Below, piece after piece: positions 1 through 9,700 of a stretch of DNA of 64,000 bases (position 1 is the first letter of the stretch; every line of letters begins with the position of its first letter). The notes beneath the pieces are model-generated. The model made no database searches and had not been told where the DNA came from. It saw only the letters and a list, made by a program, of their open reading frames with translations. Source of the DNA: Telluribacter roseus (lineage in GTDB: Bacteria; Bacteroidota; Bacteroidia; Cytophagales; Spirosomataceae); NCBI RefSeq assembly GCF_017355915.2, contig NZ_JAFEUV020000016.1:54518-118517 (forward strand), read 5' to 3'. A program made the position numbers and the translations under genes.

Positions 1-1761
1 AGTACCTTTCTTCACCATTACGTTCTGGTGCAGGATGTGTCCCGTTGGCTCTGATACGAAGGCTACGGTGTTCCAGTATTTCTTAGGGAATGCGCGGGCG
101 GTATAGAAGTTGTGACCCGCCGCCGCCGTGAATCCACCAAATACATCCACCTGGCGTACCTTAGGAGTGATGGGCTTCATATCCTTGTGCGTATCGGTGC
201 TGCGGCTACCGTTGTCCACGCGGCTCTCGCCGAAGTAGCGGTGCGGAATAGCCATATACCAGCCGTGCGAGTTGTTGGCTGTAGAGCCAAACAGGTCACC
301 GGCTTCGTTGAAGGCCAGCCCCCAGGTATTGTTGGAAGTACGGGTCACCAGTTCCATATCCGAACCATCAGGACGGAAACGGAACAGGGCCTGTCCGAAG
401 TTGAGTGAGTCTTTGTCGCCAAACTTGCCCTTGAAGCCCGAGTACCCTACTGATCCGTAGATCCAGTTATCAAAGCCGTAGTGCAGGTTAGAGGGACCCG
501 CGTGGGTATCGAAGGTACCGAAGCCGCTGAATAGGATCTTCTTCTCGTCGGCCTTATCGTCGCCGTTGGTATCTTTCAGGAACAGCATGTGCGGGGCCTG
601 TGATACAATCAATCCGTCATTAGCGAATACCATACCCGTCGGTACGCTCAGTCCTTCGGCGAAGCGGGTGAATTTGTCGGCCTTGCCATCCTTGTTGGTA
701 TCTTCACAGATCAGGATGTAGTCGCTACCGCCGGTATCCTTACGCTCGTTGGGGTAATCTTTAGTAATAAGTACGTACAGACGGCCACGCTCATCCCATG
801 ACATAGCGATAGGGTGCACCACGTCCGGCTCATGCGCGAATACTTCTAATGTAAAATCAACCGGTACCTGAATGTGCTTCACCGACTCCTCGGGTGAGAG
901 GGGCAGCTGCTGCAACTGAGGGCCAGGGCGCTGCTCGTAGTTGGGCAGCTTGGCCTCCCGGTAGGCGAACGGCTGTGGCTTCAGGGCCGCGTGAGCCTGA
1001 CGGGCTTCGTCGTTCACCGCCCACAGGATACCTTTTTCGATCAGATTATGAAACTCAGGCTGTGCCCAGGTGCGCTCATCGTGACCGTAAGCGGTATAGA
1101 ACACACGACCTTTGCCGTGCGTACGTACCCAGGTATAGGGCTCCTTGGTCTGTCCGGGCTTGTCTTTGGCCTGATCAGCACCGATGATGCGCTCCGTCAG
1201 GACGATGTTGTCCGGCTGCAGATGCGTGTGCAGGTAGGTTTCGTCTACGGTTTTGAAAGGCTTTACACCCGCCATAGCCGGATGATCAGGATTGGTCCAT
1301 ACGGGCTGGATGGTATCCCAGGTATGACGCCAGAACTGTCCACCGATCAGCTTTACTACTTCAGGGTTGTTACGGAAAGAGTACGAACCGCAGTGGATAG
1401 GCAGAAATCCCTTGCCCGAGGCTACAAAGTCCAGCAGCGCCTGCGCCTGTGGATTAGCGATCGAGTCCCAGTTGGCGTACAGCATCAAAGCGTCGTACTT
1501 GTTGAGGTTTTGAGGATTGAGGTCCTCCAGGCGATCCGTGTAGGTAAAGTTGATGCCTTTGGCACCCAGTGCCGCCATGATGGCCGGAACTCTATCAATG
1601 GGACGGTGGTGACCGTTATCTCCCAGGAATAAGACTTCCAGACGCCGCGCCTTCACTGCTTTCTCCTGGGCAGTACTGCCAGTTTTTGCGGATTGCTGCA
1701 CCGCACACCCTACGAGCAGGGAGGCCAGCATCAATCCAAAAGATAGAGCGATCTTCTTCAT
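1..1761 (-). CDS. ThuA-domain plus PVC-type membrane-bound dehydrogenase lipoprotein (3' end beyond window)
   Basis: Open for 587 codons from ATG at 1761 to the left edge with no stop, so the C-terminus is missing. The N-terminus is a lipoprotein signal with lipobox LVGC (Cys19). Residues about 40-265 look like a ThuA (trehalose-utilisation-like, glutamine amidotransferase-fold) domain, with FLGDNGHHR, a GSYSFRNN segment and YGHDERTW. From about residue 300 it resembles the putative membrane-bound dehydrogenase domain of Planctomycetes/Bacteroidota proteins (TIGR02604 type), a beta-propeller with repeated D-N/T-G-D-K-D motifs such as DTNKDGKADKF and DTNGDDKADE. Proteins of this type often end in a haem-binding cytochrome c domain, which would lie outside the window. 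Likely an envelope oxidoreductase in sugar or polyol use, which fits the oxidoreductase and epimerase genes upstream on the same strand. The exact substrate is unknown. Confidence 0.85.
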   Translation of the reverse strand, partial: MKKIALSFGLMLASLLVGCAVQQSAKTGSTAQEKAVKARRLEVLFLGDNGHHRPIDRVPAIMAALGAKGINFTYTDRLEDLNPQNLNKYDALMLYANWDSIANPQAQALLDFVASGKGFLPIHCGSYSFRNNPEVVKLIGGQFWRHTWDTIQPVWTNPDHPAMAGVKPFKTVDETYLHTHLQPDNIVLTERIIGADQAKDKPGQTKEPYTWVRTHGKGRVFYTAYGHDERTWAQPEFHNLIEKGILWAVNDEARQAHAALKPQPFAYREAKLPNYEQRPGPQLQQLPLSPEESVKHIQVPVDFTLEVFAHEPDVVHPIAMSWDERGRLYVLITKDYPNERKDTGGSDYILICEDTNKDGKADKFTRFAEGLSVPTGMVFANDGLIVSQAPHMLFLKDTNGDDKADEKKILFSGFGTFDTHAGPSNLHYGFDNWIYGSVGYSGFKGKFGDKDSLNFGQALFRFRPDGSDMELVTRTSNNTWGLAFNEAGDLFGSTANNSHGWYMAIPHRYFGESRVDNGSRSTDTHKDMKPITPKVRQVDVFGGFTAAAGHNFYTARAFPKKYWNTVAFVSEPTGHILHQNVMVKKGT

Positions 1762-2119
1762 TTATAAACCAGGTTTTTTCTGTTGCTAAGTTAAGACTAC
1801 CGGCTATTCGCCAGCAGGGTACTTCCCTGTTTGGTTGAGGAAGCTGATAATGAATTATAGCGGTGTGCATAAGTACTTCAGGCTCTGGATAAAACCCTTA
1901 TGCCCCATTATTTATTGCCCTTCCAGCTCTGATTAGTACTAATCTTCGCCGGATTAAGAGCCAAAGCTCCACCCAAAGGCAGAGCAGGTAGTTAGAGTGT
2001 AAAGCACTCTACTTAGACAAAGTACCTCTGGGCAACATTCTCCTATGCGAAGCAGGCTGAATATCAGAGATATATACTATTGAGCACCCGGAGTAGTCAC
2101 TCCGGGTACTAAAAAAGCA
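1762..2119. other. Intergenic region, no gene seen
   Basis: 358 bases between two minus-strand genes. The only open frames are short and antisense to or out of frame with the neighbouring lipoprotein gene. No exact TAnnTTTG promoter box was found, and no strong terminator hairpin is visible after the oxidoreductase stop. It probably holds the promoter of the lipoprotein gene, but none can be pointed to. Confidence 0.5.
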
Positions 2120-3241
2120 TTAAGCGTTCTTAAAATCAGGTACCTGTATCAACTTACCACCCTGTAGGGCCGACTCGTGCGCCAAGATACCTACGCTGGT
2201 CCAGTTGGCCGACTGCCAGGCATTCGGGAATGGCTCGCGGTCCTCAACGAGGGCCGACAGGAACTCGTGCGCCAGGTGCGGGTGCGAACCACCGTGTCCG
2301 GCTCCCTGTACAAACGACAGGTGGGCGTTGTCGTCGAGGTTATATACTCCGTGCCCGGTAAACTGACGAATCTCTTCGGGCAGCAGGTGGGCGTAGTCAG
2401 GTGTCTTCACGCGCTCGGGTATCTCGTGCTCGGGCTTCTTGGCCGTATGGATTACCGGATCTTCGCCTTCGATCAGCGGCCACTCAAACGACTTCTGGCT
2501 ACCGTATACCTCAAAGCTCTCGCGGTACTGGCGGGCGGTATCGAACAGCGAACGGTACACGTAAGCCGACAGGTCGCTGTCCTTGAACTTGATGTGCGCT
2601 GACTCCACCGCGAAGGGGGAGTTGTGGATCTGGGCCAGCTCTTCGCGGATGGTACCCGAGCCGAAGCAGGATACATACTCCGCTTCCAGCTTCAGCAGAC
2701 CGGCTACGGGGCCTACGCAGTGGGTAGCGTAGTGCATGGGAGGCAGTCCGGGCCAGTAGTCAGGCCAGCCGTCCATATCCTGCTGGTGGCTGGCTTTCAG
2801 GAACTGTACCTTACCCAGTTCGCCTTTTTCATATAGTTCTTTCACAAACAGGAATTCGCGGGCATATACCACGGTTTCCATCATCATGTACTTCAGGCCC
2901 GTTTCCTTACATACCTTCACGATCTCCATACAGTCCTCTACGGAGGTAGCCATGGGTACCGTACAGGCCACGTGCTTACCGGCCCGTAGGGCCTTCAGGG
3001 TTTGCTCGGCGTGGTTGGGTATGGGTGAGTTGATATGTACCGCGTCAACGTTAGGGTCTTTCAGTAGCTCATCGTAGTCGGTATAACGTACTTCCACGCC
3101 AAATTCGTCACCTACGGCATCCAATTTTGATTGGGTCCGCTGACAGATGGCGTACATGTTGGCATTGGGGTGACGCTGATAAATGGGGATAAACTCTGCC
3201 CCAAAGCCAAGTCCTACAATGGCTATGTTGATCTTTTTCAT
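2120..3241 (-). CDS. Gfo/Idh/MocA family oxidoreductase
   Basis: A 373-residue protein with an N-terminal Rossmann NAD(P)-binding motif (VGLGFGAEF, residues 9-17) and the family's conserved region HVACTVPMATSVEDC, where many relatives have an EKP motif and this one has TVP. The C-terminal alpha/beta domain is typical in length. Members oxidise or reduce sugars, inositols or related polyols with NAD(P). The gene is followed by the ThuA/dehydrogenase lipoprotein and preceded, 155 bp away on the same strand, by a sugar epimerase, suggesting one carbohydrate pathway. The leader contains the recurrent CTAACAGCTAATA-type sequence and no Shine-Dalgarno site. The replacement of the usual catalytic lysine region (EKP) by TVP means the precise chemistry may differ from classical members. 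Confidence 0.9.
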   Translation of the reverse strand: MKKINIAIVGLGFGAEFIPIYQRHPNANMYAICQRTQSKLDAVGDEFGVEVRYTDYDELLKDPNVDAVHINSPIPNHAEQTLKALRAGKHVACTVPMATSVEDCMEIVKVCKETGLKYMMMETVVYAREFLFVKELYEKGELGKVQFLKASHQQDMDGWPDYWPGLPPMHYATHCVGPVAGLLKLEAEYVSCFGSGTIREELAQIHNSPFAVESAHIKFKDSDLSAYVYRSLFDTARQYRESFEVYGSQKSFEWPLIEGEDPVIHTAKKPEHEIPERVKTPDYAHLLPEEIRQFTGHGVYNLDDNAHLSFVQGAGHGGSHPHLAHEFLSALVEDREPFPNAWQSANWTSVGILAHESALQGGKLIQVPDFKNA

Positions 3242-3396
3242 TAGTAGTTAATAGGTATTAGCTGTTAGGTTTTAATAATTCTAGATTTAATTGTGATAAG
3301 AGTGATAAATTCCGAAGGATAAATTAGCTCCTCACTTATTCGCTCATTCATTCTTTCACCGCTACCACGGTGGCCGATGCCTCGGTGGCTCATTGG

Positions 3397-4251
3397 TCAC
3401 TGGACACTGGTCACTGATAAATGTTCACCGACCTTCTGCTTAATGAACGCCAAACCGTCGCGCATGAGCTGCTCTTCCGAGTCGAACATTTTGCGCCAGA
3501 TATTAGCAGCCGGGAGTTTTTGACTGAAGGCTTCAATGCTGAGCCAGCCGTCGTAGTTGATATCCCCAATGGCTTTGAATACCCCATCCCAGTCTACATT
3601 GCCTTTGCCCGGCGTAGAGCGGTCGTTTTCGGATAGCTGAATGAAGGCAATGCGGTCGCCCATCTTCCGGATGGTGTCACCAATGTTTTTCTCTTCGATA
3701 TTGGCGTGGAAGGTATCGAACATGATCCGGCAGTTGGGGTGATTGACCTCATCCACGAAGCGAGTCAGCTCGTCGCCGCAGCTCGTCAGGTACATCTCGA
3801 AGCGGTTGAGGTACTCCATGCCTAGTACAATACCCTGGTTCTGGGCATAGTCAGCCAGTTTCTGGATACCCTCAACCCCGTACTTCCACTCATCAGAAGT
3901 AGCCGAAGTCCCCGTAAATAGCCCCAAAGCTGAATGGTAAGGCCCCATCAGCTTACTGGCGCCCAGTACAACGGCACAATCCACGCAGCGCTTCAGGTAC
4001 TCAAGGGCATGGTCACGCACGGCGGCATCGAGGCTAATCAGGTTGGTGTCAGCGCCGCAGAAGGTGTCGGCTTCGCGGTGCAGGCCCAGATCGTCCAGCT
4101 TTTTGCGCCAGCTGTGCCAGGCATCCGGATTGGGGTTAAAGATGGGTACCTCTACTCCTTCAAAGCCAATTTCTTTAATAAGGTCAAGGGTAGGAAAAAG
4201 ACTTTCATCCACCTGGGTTCCCCACAGGAGGAGGTTCATGCTGTATTTCAT
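3397..4251 (-). CDS. Sugar phosphate isomerase/epimerase, D-tagatose 3-epimerase-like TIM barrel
   Basis: 284 residues of the xylose-isomerase-like TIM-barrel superfamily. Features recalling ketose 3-epimerases are GMEYLNRFE (metal/catalytic Glu), MFDTFHANIEE (metal Asp and a His) and LSIEAF (second catalytic Glu). The segment normally reading HxSEND is QLSENDR here, so the expected metal-ligand His is Gln. It should interconvert C-3 epimers of ketoses or act on a related sugar in the cytoplasm, as there is no signal peptide. It is transcribed toward the oxidoreductase and away from the AraC regulator, which is the likely control gene. The ATG is preceded by an A/C-rich leader (TAACTACTACGA) rather than a ribosome-binding site. 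Confidence 0.85.
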   Translation of the reverse strand: MKYSMNLLLWGTQVDESLFPTLDLIKEIGFEGVEVPIFNPNPDAWHSWRKKLDDLGLHREADTFCGADTNLISLDAAVRDHALEYLKRCVDCAVVLGASKLMGPYHSALGLFTGTSATSDEWKYGVEGIQKLADYAQNQGIVLGMEYLNRFEMYLTSCGDELTRFVDEVNHPNCRIMFDTFHANIEEKNIGDTIRKMGDRIAFIQLSENDRSTPGKGNVDWDGVFKAIGDINYDGWLSIEAFSQKLPAANIWRKMFDSEEQLMRDGLAFIKQKVGEHLSVTSVQ

Positions 4252-4468
4252 TCGTAGTAGTTATTAGGTATCAGGGTTTAGGTGATACGTTTTATCTGAA
4301 TAGTCATTAAGTGCTTTGCTCCTCTTTCTTCGTCTTCTAGTGGGTTATCTATACTGAGCCAGTTATGGTACTGTAAGGCACTTTTTAATGCGTAGGATAG
4401 TATAAGCCAACGTTTATCTACCTGTATCTAACAGCTACCAAAAGCAGAGTACAATTTTACGCTAAAAA

Positions 4469-4492
4469 AATACCAGAAACTTTTCTGGTATT
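4469..4492. promoter_or_regulatory. 24-bp perfect palindrome between epimerase and AraC gene, candidate operator
   Basis: Two perfect 11-base arms (AATACCAGAAA and its complement) separated by CT. It lies 69 bp before the AraC-type gene and about 220 bp before the divergent epimerase gene. The stretch 4252-4560 holds no gene, so this is the divergent control region. A regulator-binding site is the simplest reading. There is no run of T suited to a terminator for either gene. Confidence 0.6.
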
Positions 4493-4560
4493 GATTAGTT
4501 CTGACTCTTTTTTGACTTTAAGTACAGAAATCGCTCTTTTTTTAGATAAAATTTAGCCAG

Positions 4561-5433
4561 ATGAAGTCAGCTCTACGCAAAACCATAGAAAGCCAGGTAC
4601 GCTCTTTTACCGTGCAGGAGCTCCGGGAGCCTCATTTTGATCCCAACTGGCACTTCCATCCGCACTACCAGCTTTTTACGGTGATGGAAGGCACGGGTAC
4701 CCGCTTTATCGGTGACTCTATTACGCCTTTTGAGCCGGGTGATACCGTTTTTCTGGGTCCTAATGTACCTCACCTCTGGCGCAGCGATGCCTGGTACTTT
4801 GAAGAAGGGGCCAATCTGACTACCCACGGCATTGTACTATATTTCCAAGAAGATTTTCTGGGGAAAGAGTTTTTTGACCGCCCCGAGATGCACCCCATCG
4901 GGCAGCTCCTGGAGGAGTCGAAGCGGGGAATACAGTACGTAGGTACCGCACGGCAGCGTATCCGGACCGAGCTACAGGAATTGCTCCATCTGGATGGTCT
5001 GCAGCGAATACTGCGGCTCCTGGCCCTGCTGGATGAGCTGGCCCATAGCGTGGAGGGCGCTCCCATTACCAGCTATGGCTACGTCAATACCCACAAGGTA
5101 TCCGAAACCGAGCGAATGCAGAAGGTACATGATTACGTGATGCAGAACTTCCGGCAGGAGATCCGGCTCACCGAAGTAGCCTCGCTGGCGGGCATGAGCG
5201 AGGCAGCCTTCTGCCGCTACTTCAAGACCCGCGCCAACAAAACCTTTACCGATTTTGTAAGCGAGATCCGGATCGGTCAGTCCTGTAAGCTGCTGCTGGA
5301 GGATAAATGGAGTATCTCACAGATCGCCTACGAGAGCGGCTTCGATACGCTGTCCAACTTTAACCGGCACTTCAAGCGCATCACCGGCCAGACACCGCGC
5401 GAATACAAAAAGGCCTATACCATACCGGTATAG
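4561..5433 (+). CDS. AraC family transcriptional regulator with N-terminal cupin
   Basis: 290 residues. The N-terminal cupin/ligand-binding part contains FHPHYQLFTVMEGTGTRFI and GDTVFLGPNVPHLW (residues 30-80). The C-terminal two helix-turn-helix units (about 185-285) are typical: LTEVASLAGMSEAAFCRYFK and ISQIAYESGFDTLSNFNRHF, ending with the signature TGQTPREYKKAY. It probably senses a sugar or sugar acid and controls the divergent epimerase-oxidoreductase genes, with the 24-bp palindrome upstream as a candidate site. Full length for the family, with nothing missing. Confidence 0.93.
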   Translation: MKSALRKTIESQVRSFTVQELREPHFDPNWHFHPHYQLFTVMEGTGTRFIGDSITPFEPGDTVFLGPNVPHLWRSDAWYFEEGANLTTHGIVLYFQEDFLGKEFFDRPEMHPIGQLLEESKRGIQYVGTARQRIRTELQELLHLDGLQRILRLLALLDELAHSVEGAPITSYGYVNTHKVSETERMQKVHDYVMQNFRQEIRLTEVASLAGMSEAAFCRYFKTRANKTFTDFVSEIRIGQSCKLLLEDKWSISQIAYESGFDTLSNFNRHFKRITGQTPREYKKAYTIPV

Positions 5434-5437
5434 GCCT
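5406..5437 (-). terminator. Terminator of the DUF547 gene, inside the end of the AraC gene
   Basis: Perfect 11-base arms (AGGCCTATACC / complement, 5411-5421 and 5427-5437) with a 5-base loop. Read on the minus strand the stem is followed by TTTTT (5406-5410). It overlaps the AraC stop codon, so the two convergent genes share it. Confidence 0.75.
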
Positions 5438-5470
5438 CAGTGGGGCTGATAGATGTCGATAAAGCGTAAA

Positions 5471-6241
5471 CTACTGTTTGTTAAGATTCCAGTTGTAGTC
5501 CATGTAGGAGATAGATCCGTTTTCTTTCAGATCGGTATTGGCGTACTTGTTGACCCATTCGCGGAGAGACATACCCCCCTTGAAGTCACCCCCGTACCAG
5601 TCAAATATCTTCGACAGGCTGGCCTTATTCTGAGTTACGATGTTCTTCTTCGGGTCGTTCAGGAAGCGCTTTCCCTGGTCGTCCAGTTGCTTATCCAGGT
5701 CTTTGGCGGTGTAGGCTTCATTACGCAGGGGCGGGCACGATACCGCCGCGCACACCAGCGCAAAGTGGATACGCGGGTCGTTGAACTTCTTCCGGATGAT
5801 ACCGTGCTCGATGTTGTTGAGGTCCATTTTCTGGCCTCCTATTTCAATAAACTTGATGTCCCAGGCCGTACTGACGAAAGGAATCTTGATGGTAGAGCCG
5901 AGGTCCTTGATACTCTTCAACGGATAATGCTGCAGTACCAGATCTATAGTATAGGCATTATAGGCGTTAATCCAGTAGGCCAGCTGGTCCTCCTTGCTCC
6001 ACGTTTTTTCGTTCGGAGCATTCTTACTTAGCTGATCAAGGTACTTTTTCAGCTCCGCCCTATCCTGCTTAAATCCATTGTAATCCACCATCCCCTGGCT
6101 ATTGACGTACTTCTTCAGAAGCCGGTCCAGGGCAGCGTGGCTGACGTCCGTCGGAGCGGCATCCGACGCAGGGGCCGAGGTGCCACAGGCAAGGCTCAAT
6201 CCTATGATAGCAACAAATATGTATTTGACTAAGTGACTCAT
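5471..6241 (-). CDS. DUF547 domain-containing lipoprotein
   Basis: A DUF547 protein: the core QLAYWINAYNAYTIDLVL, the downstream GGQKMDLNNIEHGII and CAAVSCPPLRNEAY are diagnostic. I chose the ATG at 6241 rather than an upstream one at 6316 because it begins a clean lipoprotein signal (MSHLVKYIFVAIIGLSLAC, lipobox LSLAC, Cys19). DUF547 has no settled biochemical role. It occurs widely as secreted or envelope proteins in marine and soil bacteria, and its conserved Cys/His/Asn pattern has led to suggestions of a papain-like fold. It stands alone, convergent with AraC and divergent from the SusC gene. Confidence 0.85.
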   Translation of the reverse strand: MSHLVKYIFVAIIGLSLACGTSAPASDAAPTDVSHAALDRLLKKYVNSQGMVDYNGFKQDRAELKKYLDQLSKNAPNEKTWSKEDQLAYWINAYNAYTIDLVLQHYPLKSIKDLGSTIKIPFVSTAWDIKFIEIGGQKMDLNNIEHGIIRKKFNDPRIHFALVCAAVSCPPLRNEAYTAKDLDKQLDDQGKRFLNDPKKNIVTQNKASLSKIFDWYGGDFKGGMSLREWVNKYANTDLKENGSISYMDYNWNLNKQ

Positions 6242-6728
6242 GATCTTGATTGGTACAGTAACTAAATGAATAAATCCAGAATCAGCCCTCTTTATAAACT
6301 GGTTCTGAAATAACATACGATATTAGACACCGAAAAGATGTATTCCTACGTCCTCTCTCAAATAATTTTACCTGCATCCACAAGTCACCTGTACCTACAA
6401 AGACCAGGGCTTCCATCTCTTCATTATTTACCGGACACTAAATTCTGACGATTTTTTTAGTAGAAACCGGACACTTACGTATCTTTATATGTAACTATTA
6501 TATCTTAGATCTGCCCTATTTTCCTCTATCTGCATCGAGTATTAGTCCTGTATGGACGGCGTAACAAGTTGACTTGTCATTTGTAGAACCGTAAAATCAG
6601 ACTGCTTATGCACACCTTTCAACCTTTCAGAAGCACCACGCTTCTAACACCTACGTGAGGCCTCCGGCCGCTGCTTCCTCCTCTCACCGTACTGTAAGTA
6701 TTTCATTTCAACCAATCAACAAACAAGT
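6242..6728 (+). other. Leader/promoter region of the SusC-SusD operon
   Basis: 487 bases with no gene. It contains a direct repeat CCGGACACT at 6431-6439 and 6467-6475 (36 bp apart), then TATCTTTA at 6480-6487, one base off the Bacteroidota -7 box TAnnTTTG, with a TTTT run 21 bp upstream. If this is the promoter, the susC messenger has a leader of about 235 bases. The divergent DUF547 promoter must also lie here but is not clear. Confidence 0.4.
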
Positions 6729-9700
6729 ATGAAAAGGTATTTACAACAATTATCCTTCGAACCAGCCAGGTTCGTACGCCTGGTCTGCGTGCCTGTACTT
6801 GTGGCAACACTAGGTACTACTACAGGGGCATACGCCAGTAATGGCGGCAAGTCAGGGACATCTACACATACGGTGGCCCCGGAGGCTGTGCAGATCAGGG
6901 GGCGGGTCGTTGACGCCGGCAATAGCGCACCGCTACCAGGTGTAAGCGTAGTAGAGCAGGGTACCAGCCGTGGTACTACCACCGATTCGGACGGGCGCTT
7001 TACGCTGGATGTAGCCGGTCCCAATTCAGTACTGGTACTTAGCTTCGTAGGCTACGAAACTATGGAAATACCCGTGGGCAACCGGACCGACTTCAGCATA
7101 GAACTAAAACAGGACGTACGTAGTCTGGAAGAGATGGTAGTAGTAGGTTACGGTACCGTACGCAAAAGCGACCTGACCGGATCGGTAAGTGCTATCAAAG
7201 GCGAAAGACTGCTGGACCGGCAGGCTACCAACGTAGCGCAGGCCCTACAGGGACGACTACCGGGGGTGGATGTGGCCGTCAACTCGTCGGCTCCGGGCTA
7301 CCAGCCCCGCGTACGTATCCGGGGCGTGGGCTCTATCAACTCCAGCCTGGACCCGCTCTACGTCGTGGATGGCATCATAGGCGTCACCAACGCCAACCTC
7401 CTGAACCCAAATGACATAGAATCCATAGAGGTACTTAAGGATGCTTCGGCTACGGCTATTTACGGTGCCCGTGGGGCTAACGGGGTGATCATCATCACGA
7501 CCAAGCGCGGAAAGGCCGGGCAGACGCAGGTATCGTACGACGCCTGGGGCTCCTATATTACACCGGCCCGTTACTTGGGTACTTTGAGCGCCGAGGAGTT
7601 TATGCAGGTATACAACACCGCCTTCGACAACGCCGAGAAGTTTGACCCGCAGGGCTTTGCCGATGGTAAGTATGTACGTAACAATCCGGCCAACTTCCCG
7701 GACCTGTTTGACGCCAACGGCCGTCCCCGATATAATACGGACTGGGAGCGCGAAATATACCGCCCTACTACCGCCCAAAACCACGAACTGGGGGTTCGGG
7801 GTGGAAGCGAAAGAACAGTCTATAGCCTGTCACTGGGCTTTACGGATCAGGGCGGTCTGATGCGCAACTCGGGTTTCAAACGCTACTCAGCCAAGCTGAC
7901 ACTGGACAACGACATAAACAAATGGCTGAAGCTGGGAGGTAGCCTGTTCCTTAACCGCTCTATCCAGCAGGAAGTAGATGATGCCTCGGGCGGCCTGAAC
8001 GTACCCCGGATGGTGGTGGAAGCCCTGCCAATCCTGCCTACTAAATACCCTGATGGCAGATGGGGACGTAACAAGGACTGGCCCGGTATGGAGGGAGGTG
8101 AAAATCCTGTACGCCTGACCGAAGAGCGCGAACGGCGTAACTCCAAAAACATGACGCTGGGGCAGGTGTACTCTGTGCTGTCGTTTGCTCCTAACCTGAC
8201 GCTACGCTCCAATTTCAGCTTTGAATTAAAGGACGAGAAGAACAACTTCTATTCAGGTCGTGACCTCAACGCGCTATCGGCTGATCAGCGGGGGGTAGCT
8301 GACATCTTCTCCAATACCGAGCAATACTGGCAGTTTGAAAACTACTTCAACTGGAATAAAACGCTTGCTGGTGAGCATACTATTACAGCTTTGGCGGGGC
8401 TGTCGTGGCAGGAGCGCTACTGGGAAAACGTCTTCGCCGCCGCCGAAAACTTCATTGATGACTTCTGGGGCTGGCACAATCTGGGGGTAGGTACTACCCT
8501 GCGCAAGCCTTCGTCCGGTGATGGCAAATGGGCCCTCAACTCGTACTTTGCCCGCCTTAACTACAACTTCCGCGACAGGTACCTGGTGACCTTTACGGGC
8601 CGTTACGATGGTTCGTCCAAATTCGGGGTAAACAACAAGTACGCCTTCTTCCCCTCGGCAGCCATTGCCTGGAACGTGAGCCAGGAGGAATTCCTGCAGA
8701 ACAGCTCCCTGATCAGCAACCTGAAACTACGCGCCAGCTACGGCAAGACAGGTAACCAGGAGATCGGCCAGTACGCTTCGCAGCAGTTCCTGGGTACGGG
8801 CGATGTACTGCTGGATGGCCGTCGGCAGACGGGTATCTGGCGGAGCTCGTTCGGTAACCCGGACCTGCGCTGGGAGTACACCAACCAGCTGGACATTGGT
8901 GCGGACATCGGTTTGCTGAATAACCGCATAGACATCACCCTGGACTACTACCACAAGGTGACCAAAGACCTGCTCCTCAACGCGCCCATTCCCTGGTCTA
9001 CCGGTTTGAGCTCAGTAACCCAGAACATCGGATCCGTGGAGAACAAGGGCTTTGAGCTGGGACTGATGACCCGCAACATCTCTACTAACCGGTTCACCTG
9101 GAGTACCAACGTAGCTTTCTCGACCAACCGCAACCGTATCCTGAAGCTCGGCGTCAATAACGACGACATCTTCCCGGGCCCCTGGTTCCTGGGGCAGACC
9201 AACATTCTGCGCGTGGGCCAGCCCATTGGCTCGTTCTGGGGCTATCGCCGCCTGGGTACCTGGGGCACCGACGAAGCGGACGAAGCTGCCCGGTACAACC
9301 GCCTCCCCGGTGACCTGAAGTGGGAGGACCTCAACAACGATGGCCGCATCGATGCCGCTGACGAAACCATCATCGGACGTGCCTACCCCAAATGGAACCT
9401 GAACCTGGGCAACACCATCCAGTTTGGCAAGTTTGACTTCTCCATGGACATTCGCTTCGTGATGGGTGTCAATACGGTCAATGCTACCAAACACTCGATA
9501 GAAGACCGCCAGGCCATAGCCAGCAGTTCGCGCTCGGTACTTAACGCCTGGACACCCGAAAATCAGAATACGTACATCGCCCAGATCCGTCACTACAATG
9601 CCGGCTACGACACCCACATGGATGACTGGTGGGTTGAGGATGGCTCTTTCATCCGCGGTCAGAACATCGTACTGGGCTACACCCTGCCCAATACCATTGG

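Noticed and set aside
1616..1870. Minus-strand frame of 84 codons overlapping the start of the ThuA lipoprotein gene
   Set aside because: It lies in another frame over the real signal peptide region and has no protein-like pattern. The lipoprotein frame is the coding one.
5453..6031. Plus-strand 192-codon frame
   Set aside because: Antisense to the DUF547 gene, which has clear family motifs and a lipobox.
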